64,000 bases of DNA from Lentisalinibacter orientalis (GTDB taxonomy: Bacteria > Pseudomonadota > Gammaproteobacteria > Steroidobacterales > Woeseiaceae): positions 1,178,001 to 1,242,000 of the forward strand of contig NZ_JAPDRJ010000001.1 of NCBI RefSeq assembly GCF_040706535.1. Direction: 5' to 3'. The position numbers were made by a program, and so were the translations under genes. Position 1 is the stretch's first letter, and each line of letters begins with the position of its first letter. The notes below the pieces were generated by a model. The model saw nothing but the letters and a program-made list of their open reading frames with translations, was not told the DNA's origin and made no database searches. Below, in pieces: positions 1 through 7,725 of the stretch.

Positions 1-3000
1 GCCAGAGTTTATCGATATCGAAATTGTGGATGACGAGTTGGGGCAAGCGACCGCTGAGTCGCAGCAAGTCTCCTTGGATAACCGTTCGTCAAGCCAGCCT
101 GTCGTCAGGGCGGCTGATGCGGACGAAAGAGGTGGCGGTGGTGCGATGGGATGGGTGTCATTGTTGCTCGTCCTGGTGCTGGGCCTAGTGAGGACCATCG
201 GAGGAGAGAGGTTCGGTTTACGGCTTCAGCCGCGTAGCGTGCTCCGTATTGCGCCTGTTCTTTTCGTATTCTCTGTCGCGATACTGCTTTTGAGTGGCAA
301 TAGAATCATGGCGTCAGAGCGCGATGAGCTATGTAGTTCGAATCTCTGTACGACACACGTGAGAGAGCTTGAGCTCGCCGAGGTCTTGGATGTAGAAATC
401 AGCTATACGCCAAATAGGTTAGGTGCAGACGTAGATATAACAGGCCAACCGTCTTTTACAATTCCAAAGTTCAGTGTTCCTGATGCTACGTTGGTAGCAG
501 TATTGAGTACCGTAAGGCTAAAAGTATCAGGCGAAGCGGAATGTTCGCGGATCTTCTCTTATCAAGGTCTAGAGAGTGGCTGCGGGCTCCTGGCCGGGAT
601 AATGTTTGGATTCAACCTTGGTCCGCTGGACACTGGGGACGAGGATCCAGGCGCTAGCATTGATAGATTCGGCGATATTGATAAGCGGTTGACAGGCTTC
701 GCCGCAGGTCGTGTTTATACATTCTCTGCAACGGGCGCCGATATCGAACAGATCCGACGGGCCGGAGAGCACAACCTGGACTTCTGGCAAATCATTGGAA
801 GGGACGATACGGAACTCGCCCAGATCTCCTTTGATATACGTCTAAGATGGGCCGTAGGTCCCGCCGTTTACGATAATGCCGCAGATCGTTTGCTTCTACT
901 GGCCGTACAGGAGGACGACCCGGTGCCCGTAGCGGTAGACCTAAGTACCTTCGAGACGGTTGCAGATATTACCTATGTATACCGCTCCGACAGGTACACA
1001 GGCATCGTTGAGCCGAGTTTTTTCTGGCAGTACGAAGGAGACGGCGACCAGGACAAGGTCTGGTACATGATGCGGAACCTCTTCTCTGAAGAGGAACCAT
1101 TCTCTCCCTTGCCGGGTATTCCCCTGACCGCAAGAGTCCAGAATGGGTTGGACGAACCAGTCACCGTTATCCAGGTTGTGGATATCGCACCAATTGGCTT
1201 CAGCCGATGGGGGTCGGAGTCGCCCTACGTGCCAGCTTGGGATACGGAACTGGAGTTGCAGTATGCCGAGGGAGATGGTTGTGCCTGGACCAGTATTACT
1301 CGCCCGTCCTCGGACGACCCGTTCGGCGGACTTCAGCTTAGGGATAAGCAGCCGGGAGATCCACTGGCCTTCGTGGAGATACCGGCACTGAGCGATCGTC
1401 AGACTCTCTGTACCTTCAATTACTCGTGGTACTGGATTCCTGAGTTTTCGGGATTGACTGGCCTCATCGCTCAAGTAGCAACAAAAGGCCTACAAGGGGT
1501 CAAGTTTTTCCGGGAAATTCTGAAAGCAGCCGAAAAGTACGACGGAGGCGACTTGGCGTCAGGTATTCGCGATGCAGTATACAGCTCGGGAGCTGATGTA
1601 ATAGATGCAGCCGCGATTTTCCGTGCTCGCGCAGACTATCGCATTGACTTCAATTCAGAGAACGTTCCTAGCACTCAGACTGACACTGTAGACGCGGTAT
1701 TCAGAATAGAGCCCGACTTGGGGCAGAAGGGCCGATTTGTAGCGAGTCTTGTGGCATCCGCCTCAGCATCCGCCGCGGCGGGCCAGGCGGTGGCGCCATG
1801 TATTGCCGCGGCTGTGGATCCGGAGCCCGTCACGAAAAGTCTCGCTCTCGCCGCTTGTATCGGTCTAGGACTTGTAAGCGCAGAGTCGTTGAATATCGCA
1901 CGCCGGGCGTGGAATGAATCGCGACGGCCGTGGGGGACACTATCCCGTCCTCAGAACCCGGATGGAAACGCGGCTAGCGTGCAGATGTTTACCAAAGCCA
2001 AGATTGATCTTGCCGCGCTACGGCCAGATCTGCCAGAGATTAATTCTCTGACGGAAGATGTTGACGGATGGCGAGTCGCAAACCTAGTCCTTGATCTGCA
2101 CGCCTACTTTGAGGCCGCCGAAATTGCCCAAGCCAATTTCTACGATGCGAAGAACGCAGGTGAGGGCGCTTTGGTCAACCAACTAGCGGGTGATGTTGCA
2201 TCGTATATGGATGAAGCGAGCAGGGTCCTTCGCGAGATAGGCGAGCGCGGAGGGCTGGGTGCATTTTCATTCGACGGCGGGCCCGAAGGAGTCGACATCG
2301 CAGAGCGCCTCGAGACTGAGGGGCTCCCGACCACCTGGCCACGCGAGGCTTTTCGGGCATTTGGTCTCTCCTCGGAGGAGATCACGGATTTCGAGCAATT
2401 GTTGATTGCCGAATACACTGGAGATGACTTCCAGGCTATACAGGACGATGAAGTTGATAGCCGAGCGTTCTTTTTCTTGGCCGACACCTTGTCGGACTTG
2501 ACAGAAGCAATGCTTGATGGCGAATCGCCATTGCGAGCACCGCCAGTTGTTGTACCCAATTTCGTCGGAATGCAGGATTCGCAGGCACTCGCAGAAATCG
2601 GACAAGTTGGTTTGACCTTGGGTTCGGTTGTTCAAGTGCCTAACCGTGTGCATCCCGTTGGCTACGTCATGGAACAGAGTGTTACAGCGGGTACACGCGT
2701 AGCGCAAAAGGCGTTCGTCTCTCTGGCCGTTTCATCTGGGCAGCCAATCGTCGATACGCCGGACATCGTCGGATTGAATGAATCCGACGCCATTGACGAG
2801 CTTGCCCGACGTAATCTGGCGATCGGTAACGTAGCTAGGGAGAATAGCGACACAATCGCGGCAGGACAGGTGATTGCTCAGGATCCTCCCGCCGGAACGC
2901 GAGTCGAAGAGGGGACAGCGGTAGATATCCGGGTATCCCTTGGTCCCGCTGGCGCCGGTGGTGGAGGATCGGGGGGTAGCTCAAGCGGCGGAGGAGCCGG

Positions 3001-3145
3001 AGGTGCAGCCAGTGGCGGAGGGTCTTCCGGGAGTGGTGGAAGCGGTTCTGGTGGTGGCGGCGTTACGGATTGGCTGATGCTGCTGTGTTTGGCGCTCATG
3101 GCCTTCAATCGCTCGAGCGTCAGCCGGTACAGGCGGGCGAGCTAG
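1..3145 (+). CDS. Large PASTA-domain surface protein with GlyGly-CTERM-like tails (5' partial)
   Basis: The frame is open through the left edge (no stop from base 2), so the gene or an in-frame upstream gene begins outside the window. Bases 131-190 encode a Gly4 stretch, a hydrophobic segment and then arginines, which is the layout of a GlyGly-CTERM sorting tail. About 16 codons later a second hydrophobic segment begins at a GTG (239) and looks like a signal peptide. This suggests an upstream protein's tail merged with the start of a second protein (239-3145, 968 aa). The body is unrecognised. Near the C-terminus are two PASTA domains (about 2545-2742 and 2755-2940), a long Gly/Ser linker, a hydrophobic segment (about 3062-3100) and a basic end, again a GlyGly-CTERM-like tripartite signal. 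PASTA domains usually bind peptidoglycan or mediate extracellular contacts. The DNA is visibly less GC-rich than the rest, suggesting transfer. Coding status is confident; function is not. Confidence 0.75.
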   Translation, partial: PEFIDIEIVDDELGQATAESQQVSLDNRSSSQPVVRAADADERGGGGAMGWVSLLLVLVLGLVRTIGGERFGLRLQPRSVLRIAPVLFVFSVAILLLSGNRIMASERDELCSSNLCTTHVRELELAEVLDVEISYTPNRLGADVDITGQPSFTIPKFSVPDATLVAVLSTVRLKVSGEAECSRIFSYQGLESGCGLLAGIMFGFNLGPLDTGDEDPGASIDRFGDIDKRLTGFAAGRVYTFSATGADIEQIRRAGEHNLDFWQIIGRDDTELAQISFDIRLRWAVGPAVYDNAADRLLLLAVQEDDPVPVAVDLSTFETVADITYVYRSDRYTGIVEPSFFWQYEGDGDQDKVWYMMRNLFSEEEPFSPLPGIPLTARVQNGLDEPVTVIQVVDIAPIGFSRWGSESPYVPAWDTELELQYAEGDGCAWTSITRPSSDDPFGGLQLRDKQPGDPLAFVEIPALSDRQTLCTFNYSWYWIPEFSGLTGLIAQVATKGLQGVKFFREILKAAEKYDGGDLASGIRDAVYSSGADVIDAAAIFRARADYRIDFNSENVPSTQTDTVDAVFRIEPDLGQKGRFVASLVASASASAAAGQAVAPCIAAAVDPEPVTKSLALAACIGLGLVSAESLNIARRAWNESRRPWGTLSRPQNPDGNAASVQMFTKAKIDLAALRPDLPEINSLTEDVDGWRVANLVLDLHAYFEAAEIAQANFYDAKNAGEGALVNQLAGDVASYMDEASRVLREIGERGGLGAFSFDGGPEGVDIAERLETEGLPTTWPREAFRAFGLSSEEITDFEQLLIAEYTGDDFQAIQDDEVDSRAFFFLADTLSDLTEAMLDGESPLRAPPVVVPNFVGMQDSQALAEIGQVGLTLGSVVQVPNRVHPVGYVMEQSVTAGTRVAQKAFVSLAVSSGQPIVDTPDIVGLNESDAIDELARRNLAIGNVARENSDTIAAGQVIAQDPPAGTRVEEGTAVDIRVSLGPAGAGGGGSGGSSSGGGAGGAASGGGSSGSGGSGSGGGGVTDWLMLLCLALMAFNRSSVSRYRRAS

Positions 3146-3201
3146 CGGCCCCCGAGGACGCGCCGGTTGTTGTGGCGAAAACAGGAAGGAAATCGAAACT
3201 G

Positions 3202-4944
3202 ATGAGGTGCCGCCTTTACAGTGTTGTGTACGGGCTTCTTATTGCCGGCTGCGGCGGCGGTGGAGGCGGCGACACTTCCTCCACCACGGCGCCTCCATCG
3301 CCGCCGGCCAACAAGGCACCCGACGCCGTCGCTTCTGCCTCCGCGGATTCGGCCTGGTCCTCCCAGACGGTGCAACTCGACGGGACGGCCAGTTCGGATG
3401 CGGACGGGCAGATCAACAGCTATCGCTGGACCCGGGTATCCGGCCCGGCCGTCACCATCGACGCGGCCGATACCGCCAACGCCTCATTCGTCGTCCCGCC
3501 CCTGGATGGCGCTGACGATTTGCGGCTGCGATTGGAGGTAACGGACGACGATAGCGCCACCGCTACTGCAGAGGTCGCGGTACGGCTGGATGCGGCGCCC
3601 ATCATGTACGACGTAGAGGTGGCCGACGGGGAAGCCTTCAAGGTGGACGACGAGTCCGTCGGGCTGCTGCTGCGCTCCGCCACTCTCGACGGCAGTACGG
3701 TCACGCCCGTCAGCCTCGAGTGGTCATCCAGCCTTCAGGGCGGGCTAGCCAGCGGATTCGGAGTCAACGAACGCATCGACACGGATCTGGACGCCGGCGA
3801 GCACACGCTGACGCTGACGGGCGATTTCGGCGATCTCGGCACCGTCCGATTCTCCACCGACTTTCGCGTCCGGCCCCGCATGCTGCCGATCCCGTCCTAT
3901 CTCTCAACGCCGGCCGCCGGCCACAAACAGCGGGTGCGAGTCGTGCTGGTTTCGCATCTGCCTACGACGGACGGCGTGAACCTGGATACGGCCGAGGCCA
4001 ACTATGTGTACCGCCCCCCCGAGTGGTCGGGTAACAATCTGGACGACCTGCTCGCCTACATCGATACCATCAACGTCCGAAAGAAATTCGTACTTGAGGA
4101 AATGAGCCGGTTCCGTGGCTACAAGACTGCCAATGACCCCTACCTCGGCTATGAGGTTCTGGCCCATTTCGCTTACTACGAGCCCGTCCCGCGCACGACT
4201 CGAACCAACCCGTTCGATCCGGGCCAGCGGATGGCGGATTTCGCCGGGCTCATGGCGAAGATTGGCGGTCAGAACTGGGTGGACAATCAGTCGGTCGGCG
4301 AGTTCTGGTTCAACAACTACTTCAACGAGGAGTTCCAGTTCTGGGAGTCGAACATGTCGAGTCCAACCACGGGGGACGTCTCAAATAGCGACCAGTTTAC
4401 GGGCGACCTGCCGATATACAGTCGGACCTACGTGGTCTACGGCACGAATTACCATCGGACCCAGGCGGAGGCGATCCACAATCACGGCCACCAGATCGAG
4501 CGCATGCTCGATTATGTGGACAGGATTCATTCGGGCAATTCGGAGCTGTTCTGGGGCAAGTTCGTCGGTGTGCCCGGCTATCCAGGCCCGCCGATGATTC
4601 CGGGCCGTTGTGGCTGGACCCACCAGCCGCCGAATACCACGATCGACTACGGTTATAGCGATCAGACGCTCGTCGACGTGGATTGCGAGGACTGGCGGCC
4701 CGACGGCACCGGCGCGAAGGTGCCGGTGAACTCGGCGTACTTCGGATCACTGAGTTATGCCTGGCCGGACGGAGTAGTGAACATACCGCAGAAGGCGGAG
4801 ACCCAATTCTACATCTGGTGGGGCCAGAATATGCCCGGCGATGGCAACACCATTCCCTACGAAACGACCAGCATGGAAAACTGGTGGCGCGTCATCGGCG
4901 ACTGGGACGCTGCCATAACGACGGGAGTGCGGCTTTACCGCTGA
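3202..4944 (+). CDS. PKD-like domain lipoprotein of unknown function
   Basis: 580 aa. The ATG at 3202 is chosen over upstream in-frame starts because an AGGAAGG ribosome site precedes it and it gives a clean lipoprotein signal (LLIAGC, Cys17) followed by a glycine run. Residues about 38-130 resemble a PKD/cadherin-like fold (NKAPDAVAS, then LDGTASSDADG and YRWTRVSGP). The C-terminal two-thirds is not recognised. It carries a His-rich HNHGHQIE motif at residues 426-433 that could bind metal, many aromatic residues, and several cysteines near the end. It follows the PASTA gene by 56 bp on the same strand, so co-transcription is plausible. A REP doublet starts five bases after the stop. Likely anchored to the outer membrane, possibly a metal-dependent enzyme or adhesin. 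Confidence 0.8.
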   Translation: MRCRLYSVVYGLLIAGCGGGGGGDTSSTTAPPSPPANKAPDAVASASADSAWSSQTVQLDGTASSDADGQINSYRWTRVSGPAVTIDAADTANASFVVPPLDGADDLRLRLEVTDDDSATATAEVAVRLDAAPIMYDVEVADGEAFKVDDESVGLLLRSATLDGSTVTPVSLEWSSSLQGGLASGFGVNERIDTDLDAGEHTLTLTGDFGDLGTVRFSTDFRVRPRMLPIPSYLSTPAAGHKQRVRVVLVSHLPTTDGVNLDTAEANYVYRPPEWSGNNLDDLLAYIDTINVRKKFVLEEMSRFRGYKTANDPYLGYEVLAHFAYYEPVPRTTRTNPFDPGQRMADFAGLMAKIGGQNWVDNQSVGEFWFNNYFNEEFQFWESNMSSPTTGDVSNSDQFTGDLPIYSRTYVVYGTNYHRTQAEAIHNHGHQIERMLDYVDRIHSGNSELFWGKFVGVPGYPGPPMIPGRCGWTHQPPNTTIDYGYSDQTLVDVDCEDWRPDGTGAKVPVNSAYFGSLSYAWPDGVVNIPQKAETQFYIWWGQNMPGDGNTIPYETTSMENWWRVIGDWDAAITTGVRLYR

Positions 4945-4949
4945 CCGCT

Positions 4950-5004
4950 GTAGGAGGGCCTTCAGGCCCGATTTTTCATAGGTCGGGGATAAATCCCCTC
5001 CTAC
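4950..5004. repeat. REP/REPIN palindrome doublet
   Basis: The left arm is GTAGGAGGGCCTTCAGGCCC. The inverted right arm is a variant (GGGGATAAATCCCC core) ending in CCTCCTAC. It lies between convergent genes. Its last bases (CTA at 5001-5003) form the TAG stop of the minus-strand gene. Confidence 0.9.
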
Positions 5005-5717
5005 ATCAGCCAGGCGAAGGCCTTTTCCAGGTACGCGCGCCCGCCTCCACGCTGCCATTCACCGTGCGCCATCACCACCCGTTCCGGGCTTTTCGCCAGC
5101 AGTTCCCGTAATGCTCTGCGCGCCGGTTCCCTGTCGAACCACGTCGCGCGCAATTCCAGCGGCGCGTAGCCCCAGGGCTGCGTGATCTTCCAGAGTTTCG
5201 CGATCCGCCGGGAGAACCAGCCCCAGTGTTCCTGCAGGAACTCGTCGCTGAAGTTCTCGGACAGGTCGCCGATGATCGCCGTGCGCGAGGCACGGTGGAA
5301 GAAGACGATCTCGTCCATGGCCTTCGAGCCGCGGAACCAGAACTGGTCGATCTGGCCCCGCCATGCCGGCGGTGCCTCGTCCGCGAGTGCGGGTTCGAAG
5401 TGCAGCGCGTCGCACTTGCGGATCGTGCTGGCGGGACCCCAGAGCTTCGTGCCCGGCCACGCCTCTTGCCACTCGCCGAGATACAGGTAATGCAGCTTGT
5501 TCGGGCTGACCAGGTGGGTGACGCGGCCGAGCGCCGCCACCTCGGCCCGAAGAGCATCGGTCAAACGCACCGGCGACCAGATCCACAGGTCGCCGTCGTC
5601 GAGCCGCGCGACGACCGATCGCGTGGGATAGGGAAAGCCGTAGAAGCTGACGATGTCGCCCTCGGCCAGCCAGAGGGAGTCGCCTATGGGTTGCAGGGTG
5701 TCCGGAGTCTCCGCCAT
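5001..5717 (-). CDS. DUF4336 family protein
   Basis: 238 aa from the ATG at 5717, which has a GAGG ribosome site; a longer frame to 5765 would run into the divergent promoter region. The sequence matches DUF4336 proteins, relatives of the metallo-beta-lactamase fold: an N-terminal LAEGDIVSFYGFPYPTRS segment, a central HLVSPNKLHYLYLGEW block and a C-terminal VVMAHGEW motif. No complete HxHxDH metal site is visible, so activity is uncertain. It is probably cytosolic, as there is no signal peptide. The TAG stop is contributed by the adjacent REP element. Divergent from the DUF1499 lipoprotein gene. Confidence 0.82.
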   Translation of the reverse strand: MAETPDTLQPIGDSLWLAEGDIVSFYGFPYPTRSVVARLDDGDLWIWSPVRLTDALRAEVAALGRVTHLVSPNKLHYLYLGEWQEAWPGTKLWGPASTIRKCDALHFEPALADEAPPAWRGQIDQFWFRGSKAMDEIVFFHRASRTAIIGDLSENFSDEFLQEHWGWFSRRIAKLWKITQPWGYAPLELRATWFDREPARRALRELLAKSPERVVMAHGEWQRGGGRAYLEKAFAWLM

Positions 5718-5767
5718 CGTGCCTCGCCCGTTCCGCGCAGTCGGATTACGTGGGCTATCATGCACCC

Positions 5768-6223
5768 ATGAACCACCGACTGCATCCCGCGGCCCTTGCC
5801 GCCGCGCTACTCATCCTCACAGGCTGTGCCAGCATGACCGGATCCGATCTCGAACTCACCGACGAAGGCCGGCTGCCGCCGTGCCCATCCTCGCCGAACT
5901 GCGTCTCCAGCGACTCTGACCCGTCGGACGGCACCCACTACATCGAGCCGTTGCAGATCGACGGCGACCCTCAGGCGGCCCGGCAGCGGCTGGTCGATTA
6001 CGTGCAGAACGACTCCGCATACACCATCGTCGAGCAGCGCGACGGTTATCTGCGCGCAGAGGCCCGCACGAAGATCCTGCGCTTCGTCGACGATGTGATC
6101 TTCCACCTGCGACCGGCGGAGGGCGTCATCGCGATGCGCTCGTCGTCGCGTCTCGGCTATTCCGACCTAGGCAACAACCGCAGCCGGCTGGAAGCCGTTC
6201 GCGAAGCGCTGAACTCCCGATAA
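5768..6223 (+). CDS. DUF1499 lipoprotein
   Basis: 151 aa. The ATG at 5768 gives a lipoprotein signal peptide with lipobox ILTGC (Cys20). The mature part has DUF1499 hallmarks: a CPSSPNCVSS motif near the start, then a domain with AEARTKILRFVDDVIFHL and a C-terminal MRSSSRLGYSDLGNNRSR block. DUF1499 proteins are small envelope proteins of unknown role. Its 5' end is divergent from the DUF4336 gene across about 50 bp, so both promoters lie in that gap. A REP doublet follows eight bases after the stop. Confidence 0.88.
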   Translation: MNHRLHPAALAAALLILTGCASMTGSDLELTDEGRLPPCPSSPNCVSSDSDPSDGTHYIEPLQIDGDPQAARQRLVDYVQNDSAYTIVEQRDGYLRAEARTKILRFVDDVIFHLRPAEGVIAMRSSSRLGYSDLGNNRSRLEAVREALNSR

Positions 6224-6230
6224 ACCCCAC

Positions 6231-6286
6231 GTAGGAGGGGCTTTAGCCCCGATTGAATAAGGGATCGGGGCTAAAGCCCCTCCTAC
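6231..6286. repeat. REP/REPIN palindrome doublet (TTTA-loop subtype)
   Basis: Both arms are the GTAGGAGGGGCTTTAGCCCC subtype in inverted orientation, separated by a short spacer. It lies between the DUF1499 gene and the M20 peptidase gene. Confidence 0.92.
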
Positions 6287-6308
6287 ATTTCTTATGAAAG
6301 AGTCCGAT

Positions 6309-7724
6309 ATGTTGAAACGCCTCACCTTCTTCCTCGCACTCCTTCCCCTCACCGCCGCCGCCCAGAGCGGCTACTTCATCGACTGGGACGCCGTCGGCGA
6401 GGAATCGATCGGTTACCTCGTGGACCTGGTGCAGATCGAGTCGGTGAATCCGCCCGGCAACGAGACCGAGGTGGCGGAGTACCTGCGCCGCGTGCTGGAG
6501 GCCGAGGGCATCGAGTCGGAGATGTACGCCCTCGACCCGGACCGCGCCAACCTCGTGACCCGCTACAAGGGCAACGGCACGAAGGCGCCGATCCTGATCA
6601 TGGGCCACACCGACGTGGTGGGCGTGCAGCCGGAGAAGTGGGCGCAGCCGCCGTTCAGCGGGCAGCGTTTGGACGGCTACATCTGGGGCCGCGGCACGCT
6701 GGACGACAAGGACAACGTCACCGCCGGCCTGATGGTGATCCTGCTGCTGAATCGCCTTGGCGTGGAGATGGACCGGGACATCATCTTCCTCGCCGAAGCC
6801 GGCGAGGAGGGCACGCCGCAGTGGGGCATCACCTACATGATCGAGAACCACTGGGACAAGATCGCGGCGGAGTACGCGATCGCCGAGGGCGGCACCAACC
6901 GGCTGGAGGACGGCCAGGTGAAGGTGGTCGGCATCCAGACTACGGAGAAGATGCCGCGGCGGGCGAAGCTGGTGGCTCGGGGCACGGCCGGGCACGGCTC
7001 GATGCCGCGCACGGACAACGCCATCACCATGCTGGCCGAAGCGGTGGCGAAGGCCGGCAACTGGGAGACGCCGATACGGCTGAACGAGACCACGCGCGCC
7101 TATTTCCGCCGCATGGCGGAGCTGACCGACGGCGAGACGTCGTGGCGCTACGCCAATGTCGAGAACCCTGAGTACCAGGCCGAGATCGACGCCTGGTTTC
7201 GGCAGAACGACCCCTATCACTACTCGGCGCTGCGCACCTCGGTGGTGCCGACCATCGTCGACGGCGGCTTCCGCCGCAACGTGATCCCCTCCGAGGCGGA
7301 GGCCATGCTCGACATCCGCATGCTGCCCGGCGAGGACGTGGACGGCTTCTACGACAAGCTCGCCGCGCTCATCGACAACCCGGCCATCGAGATCGTGCCC
7401 GAGGAGATCTACCGCCCGGAGGCGCCGCCGTCCGGCATCGACAACGAGATGTTCCAGGTGATCGAGGGCGTGGCCCAGCGGCTGTATCCGGGATCGACCA
7501 CCCTGCCGGTGATGGCGACCGGCGCCACCGACATGTCCCAGCTGCGCGCGAAAGGCGTGCAGGCCTATGGCATCGGCCCGGCGCGCACGCTGGCGGAGAT
7601 CAACAGCCGCTATGGCGCCCACAGCGACAACGAGCGCGTCTCCGAGGAATCGCTGCAGGAGATGGTGCGCTTCCTGTGGGAGATCGTGATGGAGATCGGC
7701 GCGGCGGAGCCGTCCGCGCGGTGA
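6309..7724 (+). CDS. M20/M25/M40 family metallopeptidase, exported
   Basis: 471 aa from the ATG at 6309, which places a Sec signal peptide (MLKRLTFFLALLPLTAAAQS) at the N-terminus; an in-frame ATG at 6294 would add five residues. The dinuclear zinc site of the M20 family is visible: His100 and Asp102 in MGHTDVV, Asp132/133 in RGTLDDKDN and Glu166/167 in EAGEEGT. A dimerisation domain follows from about residue 205, with the conserved AGHGSMPR segment. Members release amino acids from dipeptides or N-acyl substrates; the substrate here is unknown and the location is probably periplasmic. The next gene starts almost immediately after the stop, suggesting an operon with the kinase-aminotransferase fusion. 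Confidence 0.92.
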   Translation: MLKRLTFFLALLPLTAAAQSGYFIDWDAVGEESIGYLVDLVQIESVNPPGNETEVAEYLRRVLEAEGIESEMYALDPDRANLVTRYKGNGTKAPILIMGHTDVVGVQPEKWAQPPFSGQRLDGYIWGRGTLDDKDNVTAGLMVILLLNRLGVEMDRDIIFLAEAGEEGTPQWGITYMIENHWDKIAAEYAIAEGGTNRLEDGQVKVVGIQTTEKMPRRAKLVARGTAGHGSMPRTDNAITMLAEAVAKAGNWETPIRLNETTRAYFRRMAELTDGETSWRYANVENPEYQAEIDAWFRQNDPYHYSALRTSVVPTIVDGGFRRNVIPSEAEAMLDIRMLPGEDVDGFYDKLAALIDNPAIEIVPEEIYRPEAPPSGIDNEMFQVIEGVAQRLYPGSTTLPVMATGATDMSQLRAKGVQAYGIGPARTLAEINSRYGAHSDNERVSEESLQEMVRFLWEIVMEIGAAEPSAR

Positions 7725-7725
7725 T

